Source of the DNA: Paraburkholderia aromaticivorans
GTDB lineage: Bacteria; Pseudomonadota; Gammaproteobacteria; Burkholderiales; Burkholderiaceae
NCBI RefSeq assembly: GCF_002278075.1
Contig: NZ_CP022994.1
Location: 62,001 to 126,000, forward strand
Direction of reading: 5' to 3'
DNA: 64,000 nucleotides
The translations under genes and the position numbers were made by a program. The notes below the pieces were generated by a model. That model was not told the DNA's origin, ran no database searches, and saw only the letters and a program-made list of their open reading frames with translations. Shown one piece after another: positions 9,351 through 22,149 of the stretch. Each line of letters starts with the position of its first letter. Position 1 is the stretch's first letter.

Positions 9351-10561
9351 AACCTGCGTATACCCAGACTCCCGCACCGGCCGTGCACCGGTCCAAGGTC
9401 GAACTACGCGTCCTCGGCACCTCGGTCACGCTGCAGGAGCATATCCGCAAGCAGGCCGAGCACGATCTCGGCATCAGGCTGCGCTTCATCGTCGAGGACG
9501 GTTCGGCCGTGCAGCGCAATGGAGTCATGCATCCGGAAAGTTACGAACTCTACGATCAGTGGTTTCACAGCATCGACTGCCTGTGGCCGGCGCGCGCACT
9601 GCAACCGATCGACGTGAGCCGCATTCGCCGCTGGGAAGAGATCAATTCGCTGCCGCGCGCCGGGCGGCTCGCCCGGCGGGCAGGCACGGGCGCCGGAAGC
9701 ATCCCGGTCGACCGCCTGTACGTGCAGGCGGACAATTCACTCGGGCGCAAGGTGTCCGGGCGCGTCAGCATGCTGCCGCTCACGCACAACGCAGACAGCT
9801 TCGTCTATCTCGAGGACGCCTTGCCGGCAACGCTCGTCGAGGGCGGTGAAAGCTGGGCATGGCTGCTCGCTCCGCAACTCGCGGGCCGGGTCGCACTGCA
9901 GGCAGACGCCGCGATCGGCGCCATCGACGCCGCGCTCGCCGTCGAAGCCAGCGGTCTGATGAAGTTTGCCGACATCGGCAATTTGACGATCGAGGAGATC
10001 GACGCACTTATCGCCACGCTGATCGAATACAAGCGCCGCGGCCATTTTGCGGGCTTCTGGTCAAGCTTCGCCGAGGCCGCGCAACTGATGATCTCGAACA
10101 AGGTCGTCATTCAGAGCATCTGGTCGCCGGCATCGGTGGAACTCGAAAAAGCCGGACTGCATTTCAGACTCGCGAGTCCGCGCGAGGGTTACCGCGCGTG
10201 GTTCGGCGGCATGTCGCTCTCGCGTGCAACGCAAGGCCGCGCGCTTGATGCCGCTTACGACTACCTCAACTGGTGGCTCGACGGCTGGGCCGGGGCGACC
10301 ATGGCGCGACAGGGCTTCTACATCTCGAACCAGGAGCGCTCTCGCGACTATCTCACCGACGCGGAATGGGCTTACTGGTACGATGGCAAACCCGCTGCTG
10401 CCGAATTGCTAGGTCCGACCCGCAGGCATCTGGTGGCCGCGGGCCAGCGTCGCGACGGAGGCAGTTACGTCGCGCGCATGGGCCGCATCGCGGTATGGGA
10501 TTCCGTGATGGACGAACACAATTATCTAGTGCGGCGCTGGACCGAATTCATGCGAGCCTGA
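9347..10561 (+). CDS. PotD-like extracellular solute-binding protein lacking an obvious signal peptide
   Basis: About 404 residues with the fold pattern of polyamine/iron-type ABC binding proteins: an early strand KVELRVLGTSVT, a middle segment around VSMLPLTHNADSFVYLED, and the C-terminal block AAYDYLNWWLDGWAGATMA. No ATG lies near the N-terminus. TTG at 9347 overlaps the previous stop (TTGA); TTG 9320 and GTG about 9382 are alternatives. None gives a hydrophobic signal sequence, and no ABC permease or ATPase gene is nearby. It may be a cytoplasmic ligand-binding protein or may have lost export. Family call solid; localisation unknown. Confidence 0.72.
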   Translation: MKPAYTQTPAPAVHRSKVELRVLGTSVTLQEHIRKQAEHDLGIRLRFIVEDGSAVQRNGVMHPESYELYDQWFHSIDCLWPARALQPIDVSRIRRWEEINSLPRAGRLARRAGTGAGSIPVDRLYVQADNSLGRKVSGRVSMLPLTHNADSFVYLEDALPATLVEGGESWAWLLAPQLAGRVALQADAAIGAIDAALAVEASGLMKFADIGNLTIEEIDALIATLIEYKRRGHFAGFWSSFAEAAQLMISNKVVIQSIWSPASVELEKAGLHFRLASPREGYRAWFGGMSLSRATQGRALDAAYDYLNWWLDGWAGATMARQGFYISNQERSRDYLTDAEWAYWYDGKPAAAELLGPTRRHLVAAGQRRDGGSYVARMGRIAVWDSVMDEHNYLVRRWTEFMRA

Positions 10562-10581
10562 CGCCGCCCATCAAGCCGAAC

Positions 10582-11610
10582 ATGACAAGACGCGCAAGCG
10601 CAACCATTTCAACTCAGCCTTCCGTGACCGACGCACCGCTGCGCTATCGTCTGATTCACGACCAATTGAAGAACGCCATCGCGCTCGGAAAGATCGCGCC
10701 CGGACTGGTGCTGCTTGAAGGACCTGTCGCCCGCGTATTCGGCACAAGCCGCGTTCCGGTTCGCAAGGCGTTCGAGATGCTGCATGCGGGCGGCCTGCTG
10801 CACACATTCGAAGGACGCGGCTATGTCGTCGCGAGCCCCGACGGTAGTGCCCCACCGCCTCTGCGCGCGCCGCTTTCGGAGTCCGCCCTCGGATTCGACG
10901 AGGCGCATGCGCCGCTCGCCCTGCCTTCGAACAGCGAGCGCATTTATCACGCCATGGAAGCGGCTGTTTCAATCGGTATTACGTTCGGCCATTTTCGTAT
11001 CGACGAGAGCGAGGCGGCCGAAGCTTTCGGTGTGAGTCGCGGGACGGTTCGCGAAGCGCTGAGCCGCCTACGCGATCTCGGCCTGGTCGAAAAGTCCGCC
11101 TACTCGCACTGGCTGTGTGGACCGCTTACCGCACGGGCCGTTGCCCACGACTACGAGTTACGCGTACTTCTGGAGCCGGCAGCGCTGAGGGCTAGCATGC
11201 CGCATCTGTCGAAAGAGAAGTTGACCCTGGCGCTAGCTGAAGTGGAGCGCGCGATCGACGAGCCTGACTCGATCGACGCGGACGCCCTGGAGCGGATCGA
11301 AACCGCGTTGCACGTAGAATGCCTCAGCCAGGCGCCAAACAAAAAGCTGCTCGGCATGATCGGGCACGCGCACATGCCGCTCACTGTCAACCATGCTTTC
11401 TATAACGCCTTCAATCTTCATCCCGAAGCCGGCACGCTGGTCGAACATCGAGCAGTACTCAAACACCTGCTCGCGGGAAGCACCGAGGCCGCAGTCACGG
11501 CACTTGCCGATCACCTCCACGCGGGCCAAAAACGCACGCTGCAGCGCCTGAAAGTTCTGGCGGTGCTGCCCGAGCCCGATCTTCCGGTTTTCATGCACCG
11601 TATCTCATGA
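10582..11610 (+). CDS. GntR-family regulator with two winged-HTH domains and FCD domain
   Basis: A 342-residue regulator. It contains one GntR wHTH at about residues 17-85 (VARVFGTSRVPVRKAFEML, then GGLLHTFEGRGYVV) and a second at about 115-180 (AEAFGVSRGTVREALSRLRD), followed by an all-helical FCD ligand-binding domain to the C-terminus (DYELRVLLEPAAL, HRAVLKHLLAGS). Standard FadR/FCD proteins have one wHTH, so the tandem is unusual. ATG 10582 gives the natural N-terminus, 21 bp after the preceding stop. As the last gene of the operon it probably represses it from the palindrome at 2761; its effector would be a pathway carboxylate. Confidence 0.85.
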   Translation: MTRRASATISTQPSVTDAPLRYRLIHDQLKNAIALGKIAPGLVLLEGPVARVFGTSRVPVRKAFEMLHAGGLLHTFEGRGYVVASPDGSAPPPLRAPLSESALGFDEAHAPLALPSNSERIYHAMEAAVSIGITFGHFRIDESEAAEAFGVSRGTVREALSRLRDLGLVEKSAYSHWLCGPLTARAVAHDYELRVLLEPAALRASMPHLSKEKLTLALAEVERAIDEPDSIDADALERIETALHVECLSQAPNKKLLGMIGHAHMPLTVNHAFYNAFNLHPEAGTLVEHRAVLKHLLAGSTEAAVTALADHLHAGQKRTLQRLKVLAVLPEPDLPVFMHRIS

Positions 11611-11796
11611 TTCGATGCGGTCAAAAGTGAAAATTGCAAGGTTTTGAGGGGTCGCTCTACCATTGCCGCGTAGTGGTCTAATTTCCTCGGACACGTCGAT
11701 AGGAGGACAATCCGGAAGACGACAGCCTGCTTGCCCCGGCTGGTCGGCTGAACGCGATTCGGAAATGATGCGCGATCTTTTTTCGCTTCGCGAAGG

Positions 11797-15999
<4,203 letters not shown>

Positions 16000-16212
16000 G
16001 ATGGGCACCTCCTTCCAAAGGATAGGCCAGTTGCCGCTTGTCAGGAAATTCGGCCGATTGTAAACAGGCGTATGGCGAATCCGTCTTGAAGAGATGGCTT
16101 GGTGGTGCGACAGTCATCGAGCCAATCTCGGTCGCCAGGAACGACAGTCCGTAGCGACCGCTCCGAAGCTCCAACTCCAGCCGCTCTGATTCCGCGTAGA
16201 GCCTTGAGCCGG

Positions 16213-17328
16213 CTACGTCGCGATTTCAAACAAGAGCTCACTGGCCTTGATGTTGGCGATCGGACCCAGAATCGAGCTGTCAAAGCTTCTCGGCTCACGC
16301 TTGGTCTCAAATATCTTCGGCAGGTCGGGGTTGGCCAACGCGCCCCGGCCCAGCGCAACGAAGTCCGCGCCGGATCCCAACGCGTCAGCCGTACGCTCCG
16401 CGGTCTGCAAGCTGCCATTCGCGATGATCGACACACCAGGCGCGTAGCGGCGTGCGAGCGTCATCAGGCTGTCCTGTCCGCCTTCGAAGGCCGGTTGCCA
16501 GGCTTCGAACTCCGTCACGTGGATGAAGTCCGCCCCGGCGGCAGCAAGCGCGCCAAAGATGACATCGGCGTCTGCCTCTCGGCCTGGCCACTTGCTGGTG
16601 AAGTCGTTCACCTTGCCCTGCGAGATGCGGATGCCAACGGGAACTTCATTGCCAACCTCGGCTTTGACAGCCTTGACGATCTCCACAAGCAGGGACACAC
16701 GCGCCTTGGCGTCACCCCCCCAACGATCCGTGCGACGGTTGGTCTCCGCAGTCAGGAACTGGTCAAGCAGGTAGCCGTTGGCGCCATGGATCTCCACGCC
16801 ATCGAACCCGGCGAGCCACACTGCGCGGGCGGCCGCGTCGACGAAGCCCTGGATCACCTCGGCGATTTCGTCGTCGGTGATTTGCGCCGGCTCGGCGTAG
16901 GGGCCCTCGCCATAGTAGAACGCCATCTGCTGGCCCTTGGGTCGGATGGCCGAGGGTGCGACAGTGTGCGTGCGGAAGCGGTTTCCCTGGCTGAGGGCGC
17001 CAGCGTGCATGAGCTGGGCGAACACCAGTGCCCCGTGGCCTTGCATTTCGCGGGTGATGTCCGCCCATGCTCGCGCCTGCGCATCGTCGGCCAGGCCGGG
17101 TTGGAACCGGTAACCCTGCGAGAAGGCCTTGTCCGTGTACAGCCCTTCGGTCACCACTAGGCCGAAGCCGCCTTTGGCAAACCGCATGTAGTAGTCACGC
17201 ATGGTTTGCGTCGGCAGACCTTCTTCGGTGGCGGTCACCCGGGTCATGGGCGCTACGGCGAGGCGGTTGCGCACGACTGCGCCTTTTATATCGTGTTGGG
17301 ATAAAATCCTAATGGTTAAATCGGTCAT
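16213..17328 (-). CDS. Old Yellow Enzyme-family NADH:flavin oxidoreductase
   Basis: A 371-residue FMN TIM-barrel ene-reductase that reduces activated C=C bonds of enones, enoates or nitro compounds using NAD(P)H. Visible features are the N-terminal NRLAVAPMTR strand, the substrate-binding HGANGYLLDQF block (histidine/asparagine pair, about residues 183-193), and the phosphate-binding GSGADFVALGRGALANPDLP near the C-terminus. Length is normal. It is divergent from a LysR gene, with 125 bp between the two starts, so the LysR protein is the likely controller. The initiator is ATG at 17328. Confidence 0.92.
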   Translation of the reverse strand: MTDLTIRILSQHDIKGAVVRNRLAVAPMTRVTATEEGLPTQTMRDYYMRFAKGGFGLVVTEGLYTDKAFSQGYRFQPGLADDAQARAWADITREMQGHGALVFAQLMHAGALSQGNRFRTHTVAPSAIRPKGQQMAFYYGEGPYAEPAQITDDEIAEVIQGFVDAAARAVWLAGFDGVEIHGANGYLLDQFLTAETNRRTDRWGGDAKARVSLLVEIVKAVKAEVGNEVPVGIRISQGKVNDFTSKWPGREADADVIFGALAAAGADFIHVTEFEAWQPAFEGGQDSLMTLARRYAPGVSIIANGSLQTAERTADALGSGADFVALGRGALANPDLPKIFETKREPRSFDSSILGPIANIKASELLFEIAT

Positions 17329-17430
17329 GCTTTCGCTCGCATTAGTAAGGGGTTTCGCGTACGTTTTGCCGCGTCAGCCCATAGTAGGCATTGATTCGGT
17401 CGAGACCAAGACGTCAAAAGGTGAAAGCAC

Positions 17431-17444
17431 CATAACGGCTTATG
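17431..17444. promoter_or_regulatory. Candidate LysR operator between OYE and LysR genes
   Basis: CATAA-CGGC-TTATG is a perfect 5-bp-arm palindrome 10 bp upstream of the LysR start, within the 125-bp divergent intergenic region. LysR proteins commonly bind such AT-rich interrupted dyads to autoregulate and to control the divergent gene. No experimental support is visible. Confidence 0.4.
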
Positions 17445-17453
17445 ATATAAAAA

Positions 17454-18335
17454 GTGCAGCTCTCTGACCTTCGCATCTTCCTGGCGGTCGCCTCCTCAGG
17501 CAGCTTGTCGGCCGCCGCGCGTCAGTTGGACGTGGGGCCCATGCAGGTTTCGCGTCGGATTGCGGCCCTGGAAGAAGACCTGGGCGTGCGCCTGTTCCAC
17601 CGAACCACGCGGTCCGTGTCGTTGACGGCCGAAGGGGAGGCGTTCCTGCCGTACGCAAACACCATGACAGAGGCTGAGGAAAGCGCGAGAGGCGAACTGA
17701 CTCCCTCGCCGGCGAAGGTGTCCGGGGTCCTGCGCATGACGGCCCCAAGCGTGCTGGGGCAGAGCATCGTGCTGCCGATGCTTCCCGATCTGCTGGAACG
17801 GCATCCTGAGTTGCGCATCGACCTGGATCTTTCCGACCGCGTGCTGGATATCGTGGGGCAGGGACTGGACCTGGCTTTGCGCGTTGCACCGCTGGGGGAT
17901 TCAGAGTTGGTGGCAAGAAGGATCGCGCGCAACCCGCGGCTGATCTGCGCCGCCCCCGGCTATCTGACGCGACATGGCCATCCGTCCACGGTGGCGGAAC
18001 TCGACAGCCATCACTGCATCGGGCTGCAGGCCGTGCCGCGCTGGCCGCTTGTTGTGGACGGCGCATTGCAGCGCAAGCGCGTGAACGGCCGTGTCAACAC
18101 CAGCAGTGTCGATGCCGTACGAACGGCGGCCGTCCAAGGCCTGGGGCTCGCCATGCTGACCTACTGGGATGTCTTCAGGCAGCTTGCTGATGGATCGCTC
18201 GTCCAGGTCGAATTGCGGGACGCGTCGATGGAGGACCTTTCCGTATGGGCCATCACCCCGACCCGGCGTTATATTCCAACGCGGGTGAAGGCGTTTCTCG
18301 ATGCGCTGGAGGCTGAGCTTGCACGCCTGGGATGA
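17454..18335 (+). CDS. LysR-family transcriptional regulator
   Basis: A 293-residue LTTR. The N-terminal winged HTH is clear (LRIFLAVASSGSLSAAARQL, then RISRRIAALE-like recognition region and LFHRTTRSVSLTAEG), followed by a periplasmic-binding-protein-like effector domain. The initiator is GTG 17454. It diverges from the OYE gene, the classical LTTR arrangement, and probably activates that gene in response to its substrate. Its 3' end abuts an integrase fragment, so the module stops here. Confidence 0.9.
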   Translation: MQLSDLRIFLAVASSGSLSAAARQLDVGPMQVSRRIAALEEDLGVRLFHRTTRSVSLTAEGEAFLPYANTMTEAEESARGELTPSPAKVSGVLRMTAPSVLGQSIVLPMLPDLLERHPELRIDLDLSDRVLDIVGQGLDLALRVAPLGDSELVARRIARNPRLICAAPGYLTRHGHPSTVAELDSHHCIGLQAVPRWPLVVDGALQRKRVNGRVNTSSVDAVRTAAVQGLGLAMLTYWDVFRQLADGSLVQVELRDASMEDLSVWAITPTRRYIPTRVKAFLDALEAELARLG

Positions 18336-18347
18336 TCAGCACGGCAG

Positions 18348-18830
18348 CTATGCAGATCGGCTGTTTTCTGCCACTTTTCGGGCCTTCAGACATCGGACGG
18401 GAGGCTGTATTGCCGTCAGGTCGTGCGGCGCGCGGATGAACGCAAAGACCGCCGCCCGGTTGGTGCTCCGGTGGCTCCCGTCACCGCCCCCGCCCGATAG
18501 CGCGGCCGGCACCGCCGGTCGCTCGAACGGTGCCAAGCGCGGTGCGCTCGGGTCGCCGCCCACCACGACGGTGGACGGTGCGCCGGTGGCGGGTACCAGC
18601 GCCTGCGCGTCGACATCCGCGGCCACGCGCACGCCGAGGGTTGGCTCGTGATGGCGCAGCCACGCGACGAGCGCGCGCGCAGCGCGCCGATGCGCGGCAC
18701 CGCGCGCCACCAGCTGCCGCCGCGGGCGTTGCAGTAGTCGACCAGCGCCCCCAGCGTGGTGATGCCCTCCCCGCCCAGCCGCCGCGCGACCAGCAGCCGG
18801 AACCACAGGTGCACCGGGTGACCTGCGGCC
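18348..18830 (-). pseudogene. Fragment of a plasmid-type tyrosine recombinase, frameshifted
   Basis: Two overlapping minus-strand frames give an internal piece of the same recombinase family that is intact at 32,029 and 51,568. The upstream part reads HLWFRLLVARRLGGEGITTL and GGSWWRAVPRIGALRAR. After a frameshift near 18,670 it continues as ALVAWLRHHEPTLGVRV and ends in a degenerate linker. The catalytic domain is absent. The 5' side is lost at the truncated IS6-family copy beginning about 18,870. Non-functional. Confidence 0.65.
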
Positions 18831-18869
18831 GGGACGGCGGCCGCCAGCGTCGCCGCCTGTTCAACCAGC

Positions 18870-19219
18870 GTAGCGTGGCTATGCTGCGTCGCACCGCGCG
18901 GTGCGCGAGATGAAGGCCGACGGTCTGCTGCCTGAGGACACGAAGGTCCGGTCCTCGAAATATCTGAATAACCTGATCGAGCAGGACCATCGCCACATCA
19001 AATCCAGAGCGAACGTGATGCTCGGCTTCAAACGGTTCAGGAGCACCGTGACCACGATTTCAGGCATCGAGTTGATGCATCGCATTCGCAAGGGTCAGTT
19101 CAATCTCGCGAAGCTCGGCCTCAAGGATACCGCTGCGCCCGCTGGCTGGAATGCTGTCCTGTCCGATGTCCTTACCTATATGGAACTTCTCGACCGGCTT
19201 ACCTATTTGCACCAGAACC
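18870..19219 (+). mobile_element. Truncated IS6-family element, inverted copy of 991-1830
   Basis: Nearly identical to the transposase 3' third and terminal repeat of the element at 991-1830 but on the opposite strand. The encoded segment begins at [15 protein letters not shown] and includes the catalytic glutamate in [14 protein letters not shown]. The terminal repeat CTATTTGCACCAGAACC is at 19,203-19,219. A short deletion after the codons for WNAVLS removes the normal stop. The other end and the first two-thirds of the transposase are missing. Together with 991-1830 it brackets the catabolic, kinase and OYE genes in inverted orientation. Confidence 0.88.
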
Positions 19220-19621
19220 GTTTTGATTGTTACGACACGGTGGGGCCCCGCTGCAGGCGGACATTGTCTAACCGGCGCTGCCTAGTCGGCGGGAATGACC
19301 GCTTCGGCCGATGACCTGCCGAGCGACTCGAAGGAATGAATGACCGCTGCACTTTGAAAGCTGCCGCTTAGATGGCGCCTTGTCCAGCCTGACTCTCTCG
19401 GTCACCGATGTAAAGTAGAGTTGCGCGATCGACTTATGGGCACCTAAATACGCAGAAGCTAACTGCTCGAAACGCAACACCGTCGAGCACCGCGCCTGTT
19501 CTTGAATAGGGAGACGTGGAGTTTAAAAGCAACAAGGACCACTGGACCAAACGCAACGGCTGACACAAAGACCAGCCACCAAGCGGTCTATGAAACGCAA
19601 CACCAAAACGGGTACGCATAA
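19220..19621. other. Gene-poor stretch after the IS6 remnant
   Basis: No supported gene. Only short frames without ribosome-binding sites are present, between the truncated IS6-family copy and the LigD fragment. Confidence 0.4.
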
Positions 19622-19705
19622 GAACTTGATTTCGTAGGACCAGTCGCCTCCCTTCGGCGGACGATCCACCAGTGTAGCCAGTTGCGGCTGTATCAACGCT
19701 GGCAA
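19622..19705 (-). pseudogene. ligD: LigD-type ATP-dependent DNA ligase fragment
   Basis: About 28 residues on the minus strand read LIQPQLATLVDRPPKGGDW then YEIKF. This matches the start of the adenylation domain of NHEJ ligases, where the lysine of YEIKFDGYR is the adenylated residue. The match ends at that lysine. No other ligase, polymerase or phosphoesterase sequence is present. It is a relic of a LigD gene left between mobile-element debris. Confidence 0.6.
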
Positions 19706-19775
19706 GCCCGTCCCGCCCCGATCTCCTGGTGGAACGACAGCGGTTTTCGACCGCCCCCGGTTCCAGCGCCCCATT

Positions 19776-20072
19776 TCACACACCGGCCTCGTGCGGCGGC
19801 GCATCCATCAGCCACTGCTTCACCTCGGGACGGCTGCTGAACACCGGGTCCGCCACCCAGCTTTCGAACGCCGGTCGCCAGTCCTCCCAGACATAATCGT
19901 CCAGGTCGAACTCCTCGTCGACGGCGCCTGTTCCCCGCTCACACAGGAAGGCGAAGGCCACTGAGTAGCCGTTCCAATACGCGACCATGCAGTCGTTCAG
20001 GTCCGCAACCGTGCCTTGGGGCAGATCGCGGAGCATCATTGCAAGCTGGCGTAAGAAATCGTGATGAGTCAT
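19776..20072 (-). CDS. Small acidic hypothetical protein
   Basis: A 98-residue acidic protein. The start at 20072 (MTHHDFLRQLAMMLRDL) is chosen because AAAGGAG lies at an appropriate distance upstream on the minus strand. An N-terminal helical part is followed by a tryptophan- and aspartate-rich part (FDLDDYVWEDWRPAFESWV). No signal peptide or known motif. The composition is typical of small plasmid-borne conserved hypotheticals. It is divergent from the exported protein at 20,323. Confidence 0.65.
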   Translation of the reverse strand: MTHHDFLRQLAMMLRDLPQGTVADLNDCMVAYWNGYSVAFAFLCERGTGAVDEEFDLDDYVWEDWRPAFESWVADPVFSSRPEVKQWLMDAPPHEAGV

Positions 20073-20322
20073 AAGGCTCCTTTCCTTCGCCCGTTCGAGG
20101 GCGGAAACGCGCGCGTTGCGGTGCGGCCATCGTGATTCCACAGCAGTTTCCATACCGGCGCGTCTGCGCGCTCGACAGGATTCAGTTTTCTGCTGTTCCG
20201 CCGATAACCAGTGAGCCGCAATCCGCTCCCTGACCACCGCATACCCACCTGCCGTGATTGAAAGGGCGAACTTGACAACCCGCGCGCGCCAGTACGATGG
20301 AATGACAACCATCGAGGAATTT

Positions 20323-20700
20323 ATGACGCGATACGACCGCAATCAATCTCGAAGCATGAGCACGCATCTTACAATCGCAGCCGGCAAAGCCCTGATAGTT
20401 GCCGCTTTCGTAACTGTCGTCACTTTGCAAGGAGCAGCACCCGCCTCTGCGGACGAACGCGGCGCACACATCGGCTGGCATGTCCGGCAGCCAGCGAGGT
20501 TCATAGTCTCAGGCGTCTTGCGACAGGACGGAACGACCGACGTCATCAAGCCGATACATGCCATCGTTGCCGCCGACGACGGAGAGGCTGCCGTCGTGAT
20601 CTTCTCCGGGACAGCGCGGAAACAATATCCCGGCTACACGCTGATCGCAACGCTCGCTTCGCCGGTGCCCGCAGCAGGCACATGCGAGAACAGCATCTAA
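20323..20700 (+). CDS. Small exported hypothetical protein
   Basis: A 125-residue protein with GAGGA at 20,314 upstream of ATG 20323. An internal ATG at 20356 starts a cleaner signal peptide (MSTHLTIAAGKALIVAAFVT, then a TLQGAAPASADE cleavage region, AxA-type). The mature part of about 80 residues contains predicted beta strands (ARFIVSGVLRQDGTT, AAVVIFSGTAR) and is probably periplasmic. Function unknown. The next gene begins 20 bp later and may be co-transcribed. Confidence 0.65.
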   Translation: MTRYDRNQSRSMSTHLTIAAGKALIVAAFVTVVTLQGAAPASADERGAHIGWHVRQPARFIVSGVLRQDGTTDVIKPIHAIVAADDGEAAVVIFSGTARKQYPGYTLIATLASPVPAAGTCENSI

Positions 20701-20720
20701 GGCTCAGACGCAACACATCA

Positions 20721-21206
20721 ATGCCCGTATCGAAAAAGCGCAGGAAGCTGGCCAACGCGAGCGCCGAGCAGGCCACAAAGAAGCGACTGCTGACGTCCCC
20801 GCTTGCACGCGCCGAGGCAGACCGCATAGTCCTGCAAATTCGCGTTGGCCTGGAAGCGATCCGCTTAGGCCACCGCGACGAAACCGCGCTGCTCAACCTC
20901 CAGTCAGTGATCCTGCTCACCGAAATGCTGACGGCCGAAGGGCGAGGCGCATTGTCGTTGGACATGATCCGCGATACCGGCCGGCGCATAGTTCATTTAC
21001 TGGAAGAAGGCAATGATACGGAGCCTTGGACAGACCCTGCCGCGTTTAGCGACGCCCTCACGGCGATCGTCAACGAGTATGACCGGATGATGCATCAGGT
21101 GCCGTTGCAGGCCGTGCTGGCCGCCACCGGAAAGCTGGAGCGTCTTGAGGAAGAAGACCGGCAGCATTTCCGTTGCATACGCGACAGCGACGGCGCTCCT
21201 GGCTGA
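20721..21206 (+). CDS. Helical plasmid-type hypothetical protein (paralogue of 25,310-25,783)
   Basis: A 161-residue mostly helical protein with a very basic N-terminus (MPVSKKRRKLANASAEQATK) that could bind nucleic acid. It has the same length and plan as the protein at 25,310: a basic N-terminus, LL-PL/M-ARA/D near residue 25, a central helical region, and a C-terminal segment with a histidine-glutamine motif before a leucine-rich helix (MMHQVPLQAVLAATGKLERL). I infer distant paralogy. No catalytic motif is visible. The start at ATG 20721 is preferred over an upstream in-frame start at 20682, which would overlap the previous gene. Confidence 0.65.
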   Translation: MPVSKKRRKLANASAEQATKKRLLTSPLARAEADRIVLQIRVGLEAIRLGHRDETALLNLQSVILLTEMLTAEGRGALSLDMIRDTGRRIVHLLEEGNDTEPWTDPAAFSDALTAIVNEYDRMMHQVPLQAVLAATGKLERLEEEDRQHFRCIRDSDGAPG

Positions 21207-21303
21207 CTAACCTGCATTTTCCCGACCGAATTGTGGCGAGCGTTCGCCCCAATTGCCAGCAAGTCGCTGGCAGTTTTCCACCCTAACCGCACAAGGATCA
21301 AAA

Positions 21304-21498
21304 ATGCGTTTGTTGCTTGCTCTCGTTTTCCCGTGGCTGCAGTTTTTCACCATCGGCCGCCCCTTCGCGGGAATCATCTGCCTGCTGCCGCAGATCACAC
21401 TGATTGGCTGGATTCCGGCTGCAATCTGGTCGGTCTTCGCGCTGAGCCAGTACAAGACGGATCAAAAGATCGAGCGCGCGCTCGGGTCTCGCGGTTGA
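21304..21498 (+). CDS. YqaE/Pmp3-like small membrane protein
   Basis: A 64-residue protein with two hydrophobic segments (LLLALVFPWLQFFTIG and IICLLPQITLIGWIPAAIWS) joined by a short loop and followed by a charged tail (YKTDQKIERAL). The layout and the GWIPAAIW segment resemble the Pmp3/YqaE (UPF0057) family of proteolipid membrane-potential modulators, found in the inner membrane. AAGGAT precedes ATG 21304. It is part of a run of short co-directional genes. Confidence 0.6.
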   Translation: MRLLLALVFPWLQFFTIGRPFAGIICLLPQITLIGWIPAAIWSVFALSQYKTDQKIERALGSRG

Positions 21499-21535
21499 AT
21501 CAGTCGCTCAACGCGCTCCGCACACGAGACACGCC

Positions 21536-21733
21536 ATGTCTGATGTAGATACACAGACTGCATGGAAGCAGGATTCACCCTATGGCTGGTCGCACCCAAG
21601 CGGCTGGACCATCGGGCGATACGTCGTCGCAGGCGTATCGCATTTCATGCTTTGGCAGGGTCGCGACCACCGGGGCAAGTTCGCAAGCCCCGAAGCGGCT
21701 CAGGCTGAGCACCGCCTGCTGACGAAAGCATAG
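21536..21733 (+). CDS. Small hypothetical protein
   Basis: A 65-residue soluble protein rich in tryptophan and histidine (GWSHPSGWTIGRYVVAG, then HFMLWQGRDHRGKFASPEAA). The ATG at 21,536 has only a weak purine stretch upstream. It ends 9 bp before the H-NS-like frame and may be co-transcribed with it. The segment HFMLW-GRDHRGKFASPEAA has the look of small phage/plasmid DUF proteins, but I cannot name a family. Confidence 0.55.
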   Translation: MSDVDTQTAWKQDSPYGWSHPSGWTIGRYVVAGVSHFMLWQGRDHRGKFASPEAAQAEHRLLTKA

Positions 21734-21742
21734 GAGAAGTAG

Positions 21743-21946
21743 ATGTCGAGTTACCTCAAGCTCAAGGCAGAGCTCGCAGCGCTGGACCTCCAGATCGACG
21801 TAGCGCTCGCCCGTGAAAAGGCTGTGGCGATTCGCGAGATCCAGGCACAAATCAAGGAGTGGCAAATCCCAGGTATCTATAGCGGTGCGGGGTTGACGCC
21901 GAGGGGCAAGTCGATGATGGAGCTGCTGGGCGCCTCGACGAAGTGA
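21743..21946 (+). CDS. H-NS-like oligomerisation domain, truncated protein
   Basis: A 67-residue protein. Residues 1-43 (LKLKAELAALDLQIDVALAR, then EIQAQIKEW) look like the coiled-coil dimerisation domain of plasmid H-NS/MvaT-like proteins of beta-proteobacteria. The C-terminal DNA-binding module is missing; a typical one lies separately at 23,776-23,907, beyond an IS110-family gene. It is either half of a broken hns gene or, if expressed (GGAGAAG at 21,732 is a good ribosome-binding site), a dimerisation-only protein that could poison full-length H-NS, as H-NST does. Confidence 0.6.
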   Translation: MSSYLKLKAELAALDLQIDVALAREKAVAIREIQAQIKEWQIPGIYSGAGLTPRGKSMMELLGASTK

Positions 21947-22149
21947 TCGCGGGTCGACTTCGCACCATCGAATTCAGTCGCATTTTATTTGAATCTGGGC
22001 GCAGGGCGAACGCCGAGGGCCAAGAGTATGAGGCCGGGCTTCTGTCGATCCTGACTCGCCGTTCAACTCCGCCCGCATACTCGCTGGTACCCTTGCCTGC
22101 GGGCACCGAGCCCAGCGACCTTAAGAACGTGGGAGAGCCCGCAAAGTTC

